This document shows positions 16,506 through 25,900 of a DNA stretch of 64,000 nt, one piece after another. This DNA comes from Legionella sainthelensi (GTDB lineage Bacteria > Pseudomonadota > Gammaproteobacteria > Legionellales > Legionellaceae), in assembly GCF_900637685.1 (NCBI RefSeq), contig NZ_LR134388.1:3437001-3501000 (forward strand), in the 5' to 3' direction. Each line of letters opens with the position of its first letter. Within the stretch, counting starts at the first letter, position 1. Both the position numbers and the translations under genes were made by a program. The notes under the pieces are model-generated. The model was not told the origin of the DNA and did no database searches. It worked only from the letters and a program-made list of their open reading frames with translations.

Positions 16506-19163
16506 TCAAAGCGTTAAGTTAGCACTATCAATAAAAGAATCTTCCTCCTTTTTACTTCCATTTGTAAAGAAACAATGTCTTTTCTGTATGATTTTAGGGG
16601 CAGAAAACTGAAAATTGCTTTCGGTAAAATATTCTAATAATTTTTGAATATTTTTAGGTGTAAAAGTAATAGCGATTTCATTTTCATTGGTAACTCTGTA
16701 TTTTGCTATATCCGTTATTGATAACATTTTGTTTATGACATTCATCCCCTGAGGATCATTTGACACAAATTTTATAATTAATTTTTCCTTACCCCCAGAG
16801 GTAACCAGACTAAAATGAAGACTTTCAATGCCCGTTCTTTTTAATTCACTCTTAATTAATTCATCGTTTACTACACGATTTAGCACCTCAATTCTTTCTT
16901 GAAAATATTGCTTATTAATGGCGGGTAAAAAATCGATGAGTCGAGTTATTTTCTTCTCATTTTCTAACGAAAACTCAATTTCTGATCGTCCCTCTCTAAC
17001 CCAGGCACGGCATTTAATCTTGTCATGGCCTGGATGAGTAAACGTATATTGATATGGATCTAAGCCCGCTAATTTTATATTTTTTATTGTCTTTGTTTTC
17101 AATTCATTTACTAATTGATTCCCCAAAACAATATCTTCCAAAAGTATTGAATCGGATAAAATTTTCTCTAAATCATCAAGTATTGCTTTGACAAATTTAT
17201 CTCTGAACCGTGAGCCTTCATCAAACGAATGAATAAATACCTTCATGCCCTTATCCGTATTGCTGACAATTACATCGAGAACAAAATCAGCATAATTCAA
17301 ATTTATTGGTTTCAATTTTAACAAGTTATTTAATATAAATTGTATTTTCTTGATTGTTTCTTGATCAAGTCCTGTATAATTACAGTGAATAGTGAAATCA
17401 ACAACAGGCATAGTAAGATTATTCCATTCCTGAATATCTTTCTTATAGGTTGTCGTTTGAATTGAAATCGCATTAGGGGGCAGCCTAAGTTGCTTAATCC
17501 GACTCTCAATTTCAGAGATATAAACCCCATGTGTTGTAATACAAGCTTGAGCGAGGACCTCTGTTGTGCTAGTGATATTTAGGCCTTTTTCTGGTGAGTA
17601 TCTATAAAACTCACGAAGAGGATAACCTAATTTTGATTGTAATAATAAAGCATCTTTCGCCGATTTTTCCGTATTGCCAACAATAATCCCTACAATACCT
17701 TCTTTCTCATAAGTGCCAAGAGCTTCATTGTGGCTAAGAGCGGACTTTCCCCAATAATGAAGCCCCTTATCGGGAATGAGATCCGCGGAAATTCCTTTTC
17801 TACGCGTCTCCATCTCTATCATCTTTTCACGAATACCCTTTATATCTTTCTTATCTTTATTAAAACCAGTTTTAGCATCATATTGAAATACACCATCAGC
17901 TGCGCTATGACTCATGACATTTTTTTTATACAAATAAGGTACCAAAGTCCCTTGATGGTGAGGATTAATAATAACAAGTAAATCACTTCCAAAAAGCTCT
18001 GTAGCGACTTCTTTCATCAAAAAAGAACATGGACGCCATTTGAACCCTTTTGGTGCCCAAACCTTGTCATTATCATATTGTTGCTCAAAAAATTGTTTTA
18101 ATTCGCGTGTAGAATGAATACCACACTGATTCAATACCCTTTGGTTTTCTTTTAATACTTTTAACTCATCATCGAAGACAGTACTTTTTAATGCACGCAC
18201 ATAACAACCGTCTTTCTGATAAAGTTTCATGCCTAACTGTTGCTCCGAGGTATCTTTAAGCAAAGGATTCATTTCAGCAACAATACGTTGGACTTTAAGG
18301 CTGTTTTTGCGATTATAGAGATCCAGTAATGACAAAGAAGAAATATCTATATCAGAAAAAGCAACATTTTTTCCTTCACGTAAACAAGCAAACAAAATTG
18401 TTTGCAATAGCATATTTTTTTCTGCTTCCACCACACTTAAATAACAGTTTGAAGAGTATTCGCATTCACTGTGAAGATTGCCTACCGCACCATCGCCTTC
18501 AAAACTCTTCAGTGTTTCTAAGTGATTTTCAATGATTTCATCAAGCTCTTTTAAAAAATCAGGGAATTGTGATAAATCATTAAAAATATCAAGATACTCT
18601 CTATCAAAATTGCCTTCAGCCACAACACGAATAATATCAAGACAATCAGCATCGTGGATTAATTTTTGATAAATATTTTTCGTTTCTTTTATTTCCGAAG
18701 GTTTATTATTTTTACCAGCTTCACCATCTTTTTTTTCTATTGCTAATGCAATAGGGGCGATAACATCAAGTGTAAAGCCAAGCGATAACATATCTCGTTT
18801 AAAATTTTCCCCATGGGCTTTCTCATCACCTTCAACTTCATTAATATTTGCAGAGTCATGATAAATAGCTGCTAATTTAAGTAATTTAATCGTTTCCGGA
18901 TTCAAAGAAGAACCATCTTGTGTTTTTAACTCATTTAAATCGCCAGGAGCATATTTCTGATACAATTCAATGAACATTTCTAAGTTAAGTGCGGCGCTAC
19001 TGACATGTAAACCGCCATGGCGTGGCCTGTTGATCTGTGGCTTTATATCTTTTTTACCAGGATATGGGATTAAATAGTAACTTTCGATCGCTATTTGAGC
19101 AAGTTCATGAAAATGGCTCTCTTTAGTCACATTTAATTGTTGGCATGTCTCAATAAAAGTCAT
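16506..19163 (-). CDS. SidE-type phosphodiesterase (PDE) domain protein
   Basis: From the chosen start the protein has 885 residues. The first 260 match the PDE domain of Legionella SidE effectors, which handle phosphoribosyl-linked ubiquitin. The order is RPRHGGLHVSSAA (His49, His53), AAIYHDSA (His102-Asp103), EKAHGENF (His117, Glu119) and QKLIHDADCLDIIRV (His170-Asp171). The last is nearly the SidE signature. I see no mono-ADP-ribosyltransferase signature (R, SxT, ExE), so a lone PDE, as in the DupA/DupB deubiquitinases, is the closest known model, but these are shorter. Residues about 300-885 are unrecognised. The C-terminus (SKKEEDSFIDSANLTL) is an acidic E-block with a hydrophobic end, like Dot/Icm substrates. 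The ATG at 19163 has GGAGA 8 bases upstream and is preferred over longer starts at 19178 or 19217. Confidence 0.75.
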   Translation of the reverse strand: MTFIETCQQLNVTKESHFHELAQIAIESYYLIPYPGKKDIKPQINRPRHGGLHVSSAALNLEMFIELYQKYAPGDLNELKTQDGSSLNPETIKLLKLAAIYHDSANINEVEGDEKAHGENFKRDMLSLGFTLDVIAPIALAIEKKDGEAGKNNKPSEIKETKNIYQKLIHDADCLDIIRVVAEGNFDREYLDIFNDLSQFPDFLKELDEIIENHLETLKSFEGDGAVGNLHSECEYSSNCYLSVVEAEKNMLLQTILFACLREGKNVAFSDIDISSLSLLDLYNRKNSLKVQRIVAEMNPLLKDTSEQQLGMKLYQKDGCYVRALKSTVFDDELKVLKENQRVLNQCGIHSTRELKQFFEQQYDNDKVWAPKGFKWRPCSFLMKEVATELFGSDLLVIINPHHQGTLVPYLYKKNVMSHSAADGVFQYDAKTGFNKDKKDIKGIREKMIEMETRRKGISADLIPDKGLHYWGKSALSHNEALGTYEKEGIVGIIVGNTEKSAKDALLLQSKLGYPLREFYRYSPEKGLNITSTTEVLAQACITTHGVYISEIESRIKQLRLPPNAISIQTTTYKKDIQEWNNLTMPVVDFTIHCNYTGLDQETIKKIQFILNNLLKLKPINLNYADFVLDVIVSNTDKGMKVFIHSFDEGSRFRDKFVKAILDDLEKILSDSILLEDIVLGNQLVNELKTKTIKNIKLAGLDPYQYTFTHPGHDKIKCRAWVREGRSEIEFSLENEKKITRLIDFLPAINKQYFQERIEVLNRVVNDELIKSELKRTGIESLHFSLVTSGGKEKLIIKFVSNDPQGMNVINKMLSITDIAKYRVTNENEIAITFTPKNIQKLLEYFTESNFQFSAPKIIQKRHCFFTNGSKKEEDSFIDSANLTL

Positions 19164-19268
19164 GGAATAAATCTCCATATTTAAAAAATATACTGATCTA
19201 AGAAATGCTCCAGTCAAGTTAAAAGCAAACTTAATTCATTTCTCTAATCTATTGGTGGGTACTTTTAT

Positions 19269-20147
19269 TTACTTGCTATCTAACCATGAATGTAACACCT
19301 CTGCATACAACTTTGGCTGCTCTAAATGAGGATTGTGTGACGCACCCTGGATAATTGCCAATTGCGCATTACTCATTAATTCAGCATATTTTTTACATGT
19401 AATGGGTGAAATAAAATCATACTCTCCCACTGTAATCAAGGTGTTTACCTCAAATGCAGATAAATGGGGTAATCGTTCATAATTTTTCAAAACACCGGTC
19501 ACTAGAAAATCATTACATCCCCACATGTGATCCCGTAACTGAGTATTGGTATTCACCGAAGACTCGAACAGTTCATCTGGCCAAACCGGTAAACGACATA
19601 AATGATGCTCCGCAAAATATGCGGTTGCTTCCATCAACTCAAGAGTATTCGTTTTATTCTGTTCAATTGCCAATTTAAAAGCCGTTCGGATATTCTCAGG
19701 AAAAGTGGCGAGTAATTCATGCATAGAAGCTAAATAAGCGTTGATACTTAACACAGGTGAGGCCAAAATAAGATTGGTAATCTTATCAGGATATGTTAAT
19801 GCATAATCAAAAGCATACATAGTTCCTGCAGAATGTGCATAAAGATTAAATCGCTGAAATCCTAAATGCTGACTTAGTTTTTCAATTTCATCCACGAAGC
19901 GATCTATGTGCCACCAGTGCGGATTATTCGTTTTTGCAGACCAGCCGCAATCCAACTGATCATAAAAAACTACAGGTCTCTCGGGAAGAAACGAAGCTAA
20001 AGAAGCTAAATAATTATGCGGGGTCCCAGGCCCGCCATGAACCACAATGAGTGGTAATTCAGCTGCGTACTCATTAGCAATTGTATATGCAATGGTTCCG
20101 CCAATGACTGAACATTGAGCGGAAGAACAATATTCATTTAAAATCAC
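19269..20147 (-). CDS. Alpha/beta hydrolase, proline iminopeptidase-like (S33)
   Basis: HGGPG with flanking LIVVHGG is the oxyanion signature of S33 proline iminopeptidases. The nucleophile elbow is AHSAGTMYA (usual form GGSWG), an Asp occurs in GEYDFISP and the His in GASHNPHL, so the Ser-Asp-His triad is complete. There is no signal peptide. The GTG at 20147 overlaps the MFS stop as GTGA and has GAGGAAG upstream, so I prefer it; an upstream ATG at 20186 would add 13 residues. It is the last gene of the biosynthetic operon. Likely roles are trimming or releasing a peptide, removing a protecting group, or detoxifying the product; these are inferences from position. Confidence 0.75.
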   Translation of the reverse strand: MILNEYCSSAQCSVIGGTIAYTIANEYAAELPLIVVHGGPGTPHNYLASLASFLPERPVVFYDQLDCGWSAKTNNPHWWHIDRFVDEIEKLSQHLGFQRFNLYAHSAGTMYAFDYALTYPDKITNLILASPVLSINAYLASMHELLATFPENIRTAFKLAIEQNKTNTLELMEATAYFAEHHLCRLPVWPDELFESSVNTNTQLRDHMWGCNDFLVTGVLKNYERLPHLSAFEVNTLITVGEYDFISPITCKKYAELMSNAQLAIIQGASHNPHLEQPKLYAEVLHSWLDSK

Positions 20148-21334
20148 GCAGGGACTTCCTCTGAAGGTTGGTTCGCATTTAACCAACTTAAAGAAAACAA
20201 GCTCGCGATGATTACGCCAAAGAAAATAGACAAAGCAAACATAAAGGGCTGTCCATTATACAAATAACCCGTGATCGCCGTAGACACAGAAACCAACAAA
20301 GCCCTAGACCCCATGATCAATGAAGAAGCAGGACCTTGTAATACCGGGAATATGGACAAAGAGTTGGAAAAGATAATGGGATAACAAGCAGCAAAACCGA
20401 TCCCAAATAAAGACATAAATAAAGTGGTCCAATAGGCTGAACTTATACCTTCTACACTCAATACAACAAAAGCCAATATACTGATGAAACTCAAAGTGAC
20501 ACCATATTTTACCGTTTTATTTGGACCAAATATGGGAATAATTTTGCTTGCATACATACTGGTTATCGCAAAAGAAGCCACAATAATTGCCTGGTGTACT
20601 ACAAAAGTTAAAGTAGTTAAACCAAATGTTTCTATGTATAAAAAAGCACTACCTACTATATAAGACATATATGCAGCAAATAATAGGCTTGGAACCATAG
20701 ATGCTGTAATAAATTGGCTACTGGTAAGTAGTTGCCTGTAATCACCCATCATTTTTTTAGTGTTAAAACGATCTAATTGGTTCTTTGATTCTGGCAATAA
20801 AAACAATAATAAAACCCAAACAAACACACTAAATATTGCCACCGTGCCATAATTGCCTCGCCAACCAATCGCTTGATTGATTACGCCTCCTAATAAAGGT
20901 GCACAAGCCATAATGATTGATAATGCAGCATTCATCATGCCAATCAGTTTCATCGCTTTTTCACCCTGGTATAAATCAGCAATCATAGTGAATACCAAAA
21001 CGACTGAAGTACTCGCGCCAATACCTTGGATAAATCGAGACATTAAAAGAAAATCAATGCTTGGCGCATAAAAACAACCCACTGCACCTATTGATAAAAT
21101 CGCATTGCCAAATAACATCATCTTTCTTCGGCCAAAACTATCCGACAAAGGACCGTAAAGCAAAGCTCCAAGGAAATAACCTAAAAAATTATAGGTAATC
21201 GTTGCTTGAATAACGCTTTCAGAAACATTAAAAAACTGCGCAATCTGGGGAAACCCAGGTACTGAAATGTCCACTTCAGCACAAGTACTAATTAATGACA
21301 GCAAAAATAACCATGGTAAAAATCGGTTTTGCAT
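20144..21334 (-). CDS. MFS exporter, Bcr/CflA-like drug efflux family
   Basis: 396 residues with about 12 hydrophobic segments. The conserved loop 2-3 motif is GPLSDSFGRRKMM, and SRFIQGIGAS in segment 4 fits 12-TM drug/H+ antiporters of the Bcr/CflA type. VDISVPGFPQIAQFF near the N-terminus is also typical. It would use the proton gradient to export a small molecule across the inner membrane. It follows the ABC-F gene by 36 bases and is coupled to the hydrolase gene by a GTGA overlap, which places it in the NRPS operon. Export of the NRPS product is the natural reading. Confidence 0.85.
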   Translation of the reverse strand: MQNRFLPWLFLLSLISTCAEVDISVPGFPQIAQFFNVSESVIQATITYNFLGYFLGALLYGPLSDSFGRRKMMLFGNAILSIGAVGCFYAPSIDFLLMSRFIQGIGASTSVVLVFTMIADLYQGEKAMKLIGMMNAALSIIMACAPLLGGVINQAIGWRGNYGTVAIFSVFVWVLLLFLLPESKNQLDRFNTKKMMGDYRQLLTSSQFITASMVPSLLFAAYMSYIVGSAFLYIETFGLTTLTFVVHQAIIVASFAITSMYASKIIPIFGPNKTVKYGVTLSFISILAFVVLSVEGISSAYWTTLFMSLFGIGFAACYPIIFSNSLSIFPVLQGPASSLIMGSRALLVSVSTAITGYLYNGQPFMFALSIFFGVIIASLFSLSWLNANQPSEEVPA

Positions 21335-21370
21335 TATTACTCCTTCAAAATGATGGTTCTATAAGGATAG

Positions 21371-22963
21371 TCACTCCATATAATGCTGAGCAAAATCCAC
21401 ATAACATCCTTTATAATCGCGAACACCTGTTTGCGGATCGAAATATAAAATTCTCGTTGCAATTTTGTCAACGAAATGTCGATTATGGCTGACAAAAACA
21501 ACCGTTCCACTATAATGAACTAAGGCCTGCGCCAAAGCTTCAATGGTTTCCAAATCCATGTGGTTCGTTGGCTCATCAAGAATTAATAAATTAGGTGACT
21601 CTAAAATCGTCTTAGCCAATAAGAGTCGAGCAGCCTCCCCTCCACTGAGTGATAAAATATCCTTATCTACATCTTCTTTCACAAACAACATTTGACCAAG
21701 TGCCCTACGTATCTGCTGCTCAGTCACACCACTCACGACGTCAGATAACCAATGAAAGACACTCACATGACGATTGAGCAGTTCATGATGATCTTGAGAA
21801 AAATAACTCATGCTTACTTCATGACCTAAAATAACTTGGCCTTCATCACTCTGGATCATCCCCGTTAAGATTTTAATTAAAGTGGATTTCCCAATTCCAT
21901 TAACCCCCATAATTGCTACTTTTTCACCACGATCTACTTTAAAATCGAGATGTGTGAATAAGGTCTTATTCTTAAATGATTTACTCAAGTGCTCTGCTTT
22001 AATTACATGCTTTCCAGATATTTTTTTAGGTGCAAAATGAAAATGCGGTGCAACTCGTGAAGAGTGCTTCACATCAGGAATCTCGATTTTTTCAATCATC
22101 TTCATGCGCGAGCGCGCTTGTCCTGCTTTAGAGGCTTTGGCTTTATATTTATCAACAAATTTTTGCATTTCTGCAATCTTGGCTTCAGCACTCTTTTTTT
22201 CAAGATTTTTTTGCTCTTCTAACTGATTTTTTTCCGTTAGGAAGCGCGCATAATTGCCGCGGTATTGTCTGATTTCACCGTAATCCAGATCCAAAATATA
22301 ATCCGCTAAATTATCAATAAATTCCATGTCATGGGAAATAAAGATAACTAGTCCTTGGTATTCATTTTTTAAATACTTCTCCAACCAACGAATAGATAAA
22401 ATATCCAAATGGTTTGTGGGCTCATCGAGCAATAAAACAGAAGGATGTTGAAATAAAGTTTGTGCCAATAGAACACGCAACTTATAACCACCTGACAATG
22501 CCTTAAGTGGTTTTTGCAGATAATCTTTAGCAATTCCTAAACCTAATAAAATCGTTTCAACCTCTGCTTCCGCCGAATATCCATTATAATGCGCGATAAT
22601 CTCTTCCAAAGCTGCAAAACGAAAGCCTTTATCATCATCCCAAGTATCACTTGCCAATAGGGCTTCACGTTCCGACAAGGCCTGCCATAATTTAGGCTTT
22701 CCTTGTAAGACAATATCCTTAATTAAAGTATCTTCATAACGAAATTGATCCTGCTTCAACCAGCCAATTGTAGCATCCTTGGGCATCATAATTTCCCCGG
22801 AAGTCACCTCCTCTTCTCCAGTAATCAGCCGAAAAAAAGTTGATTTTCCGCAGCCATTTGCGCCCACCAAAGCATAACAAAACCCTGAATTTAAGTTCAG
22901 ACTTACATCATAAAAAAGAAGCCGTTGACCATAAGCCATACCCAATTGATTTAATGCAATCAT
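21371..22963 (-). CDS. ABC-F family ATPase, YbiT-like
   Basis: Two ABC ATPase domains and no membrane part. Domain 1 has GANGCGKST, LSGGYKLRV and LLLDEPTNHLD; domain 2 has GVNGIGKST, LSGGEAARL and LILDEPTNHMD. They are joined by a charged interdomain linker (LEEQKNLEKKSAEAKIAEM), the part that reaches into the ribosome in ABC-F proteins. The 530-residue length equals that of YbiT-type proteins. ABC-F members tune translation or protect ribosomes from antibiotics. The start codon overlaps the end of the large NRPS gene by four bases (ATGA), so it is translated with the synthetase. That fits self-resistance, but YbiT-like proteins are also common housekeeping factors, so this stays inference. 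Confidence 0.9.
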   Translation of the reverse strand: MIALNQLGMAYGQRLLFYDVSLNLNSGFCYALVGANGCGKSTFFRLITGEEEVTSGEIMMPKDATIGWLKQDQFRYEDTLIKDIVLQGKPKLWQALSEREALLASDTWDDDKGFRFAALEEIIAHYNGYSAEAEVETILLGLGIAKDYLQKPLKALSGGYKLRVLLAQTLFQHPSVLLLDEPTNHLDILSIRWLEKYLKNEYQGLVIFISHDMEFIDNLADYILDLDYGEIRQYRGNYARFLTEKNQLEEQKNLEKKSAEAKIAEMQKFVDKYKAKASKAGQARSRMKMIEKIEIPDVKHSSRVAPHFHFAPKKISGKHVIKAEHLSKSFKNKTLFTHLDFKVDRGEKVAIMGVNGIGKSTLIKILTGMIQSDEGQVILGHEVSMSYFSQDHHELLNRHVSVFHWLSDVVSGVTEQQIRRALGQMLFVKEDVDKDILSLSGGEAARLLLAKTILESPNLLILDEPTNHMDLETIEALAQALVHYSGTVVFVSHNRHFVDKIATRILYFDPQTGVRDYKGCYVDFAQHYME

Positions 22964-25900
22964 GCCTCTACCTCAACCAATAATTCCCGGCTATAGTATC
23001 TCTGTTTGAGCTCAAATACGAGAGCATCTGCAATCACTTGTACATGAGGTGCTGCATTCATCGTAATATGAGTACCTGGGACCAAAATAGATTTAAAAGA
23101 TCCATCAACCAGTTTCTGCCAATGAGTTTCCTGATCAGAAGGAAAATCATCGATAATCTCAGTATGCGCAAAAAAGAGTACTCTACCTGGATAAGGCTCT
23201 GGCTGATGCTGATGCAAAAGCCGTCCATGTGCTTGCCAGGTATGTAAAAATCGCGGCAAAAACTCTGTGGATAATAATTCTTTTAACTCTGAATCTTTGG
23301 CGCGATTCGCAATGAGCTCTATTTTCTGCTCCAATGTTTTTTGTGCCTGTAACTCTGCAATTGAAATCTGTAAATTACCTAGTCCATGTTGCATCAGATA
23401 AATAAGAATCTCTTCTGGGTTCATCAATTTAGGTAAATTGGTATAAGCAGGGGTATCAATAAGCACTACTAGTGGTATTAATTGTCCTGATTGAGCTAAT
23501 TGTCTTGCCATTTCGAGTGCTACTGCACCACCAAACGATGAGCCACCTAAAATATACGGGGGTTGTAACCCAAATTGCTGCAGATGATGCAGATACGAAG
23601 CGGCCATAGATTCAATGCTGGTAAAGGACGCCCCCCCATCCAATAATGGCGAGCGTAAGGCATACACGGCCTGGTTTTCAGGGAGTGCTTTGGCGAGATC
23701 ACGATAAAAATAAACATCGCCACCGATTGGATGAATGAGCACTAATGGAATCTTGTTTTGATGTGCGTTTCCGGCTTTAATTAAAACCACAGGCGAATGT
23801 GCTTTATCAGTTTTTTCTTGTTCTTTTTCGATTAATGCCAATAAACCGTCAATAGTAATTCGATTTAAGGACATTAATTCCAGATGCACCCCTAATTGTC
23901 GTTGCAATTGCGCACTCAATTGCACTGCTACGAGTGAATCCCCCCCTAAATCAAAAAAATCCTCATTATTTTTAAATGATTCAATACCCAATAACGTAGT
24001 CCATAGGCTCCGTAACACAGAAATAATGTACTTACGATCATGAACAATAACCCCATTCGCTTGAGTTGGTGGTTTGGCAACTACTGCTTTTTTTCGTGCA
24101 GGTAACCAATATTCCGTTTTGGCAAAAGCATAAAGTTTAGGAGTTCCTCGTTCTTGTTTGGCCTCGACAGGAGCTTCTTCAAGAATTAAATGGGCATTAG
24201 TTCCACCAATCCCAAAAGAACTTATTCCCGCACGCCGTGGAAAGTCACCTTGAGTCCAAGGCTTTAAAGCAGTGTTAACATAAAAAGGACTGGCGGCAAA
24301 ATTGATTTTACTGTTCCCAGACTGATAATGCAGAGTAGGAACTAATTGCTTATGATAAAGGCAAAGAATCGTTTTTATTAACCCTGCAATACCTGCTGCT
24401 ACATCTAAATGCCCTATATTTGTTTTCACGGATCCAAGGGCGCAAGATTCAAGTGCCATACCAGAATCTTTGAAGACCTGAGTTAGTCCTTCCATTTCAA
24501 TAGGATCGCCCAAAGCAGTTCCTGTACCATGTGCTTCGATATAGCTTATGGTATCTGGTGAGCACGCCGCTCTTTGTTGCGCCAAACGAATGACTTCTGC
24601 TTGTTTTTGGGGGCTCGGTGCGGTAAAACCAATTTTTTGATGTCCATCATTATTAATAGCAGAGGCTTTGATTACTGCATAAATAAAATCTTCATCAGCT
24701 AATGCTGTACTCAATGGCTTTAATACTACCAAACCAACACCCTGGCCTTCAAAAGTACCTTGCGCTTGAGCATCAAAAGCACGGCATTTAGCATCGGGCG
24801 AAAAAATTAATCCAGGTTGATATAAATAACCTTGCTTTTCTAATTGACCGATAGATACCCCACCCGCTAATGCCATATCACAATCACCAGCATTTAGAGC
24901 CAAACATGCCTGATGTACTGCGACTAAAGAAGTGGAACATGCCGTCTGAATGGTGATTGCAGGTCCAGTCAAATTCAATTTATAAGCAATTTTGGTACAC
25001 AAAAAATTAGCTTGCTGATGAATCATCAATTGAAACTGCCGAGATAAGTCATCTTGCGTCTGATTTGGTAACACATGATCGCTAAAATAATTATTTTGCC
25101 CACAACCGGCAAAAATTCCGATGTCCCCAGCATAATGATGCGGATTATAATTCGCGTCTTCCAATGCATGCCAAGCACATTGCATTAATAAGCGATGCTG
25201 GGGATCCATAATCTCCGCTTCCGAAGCGGTGTAACCAAAAAATTCAGCATCAAAGCATTTGATATCGCTTAATTTACACTGTGCTTTCACATAATTCGGA
25301 TGATCTACTAAAGAAGGATCTAATCCTTGCTCCAGTAACTCTTCACGTGAATAATAAGTGAGTCCTTCTTTGCCGGTTTGTAAATTAAACCAAAATGTTT
25401 CTAAATCATCAGCACCAGGAAAACGGCCCGCCATCCCGATGATGGCGATATCATCCTGTTTTAAAGCGGGTTGTATTCTTTTCTGTTCTAATTCATCTGA
25501 GTACTTGTCTGCCGCTAAATAACCCAACAAGGCACTAATTGAAGGAAATTTAAATAAATCCAATACCGTAATCCGTGCTTTGATTGCTTCGGGTAATTTG
25601 CTAAAGAGTTTAATTAGGGAGATGGAGTGTCCTCCCAAATCAAAGAAATTATCTGTCACCCCCACTTTACTGACACCTAACACTTCTTCCCATAAAGCAG
25701 CCAAGAGTTTTTCTTGTTCTGTTGTAGGAAGTGCATAATGCGCACGCCTGGTCAAATTGGGTTTCGGTAACGCCTTTCTATCTAACTTACCATTAACAGT
25801 GAGTGGAAATTGCTCCAGCTGCATATAGGCCTGTGGCAACATATAATCCGGTAATTGTTCTTTTAAAAAGTCGCGAAGTTGCGTCTCAACCACTAATCCT

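Noticed and set aside
16506-19163. Full SidE ubiquitin ligase
   Set aside because: No deubiquitinase N-domain and no ART motifs were found; only the PDE part is recognisable.
20144-21334. Legiobactin exporter
   Set aside because: Both are MFS proteins, but no IucA/IucC-type synthetase is nearby and the gene is in the NRPS operon.
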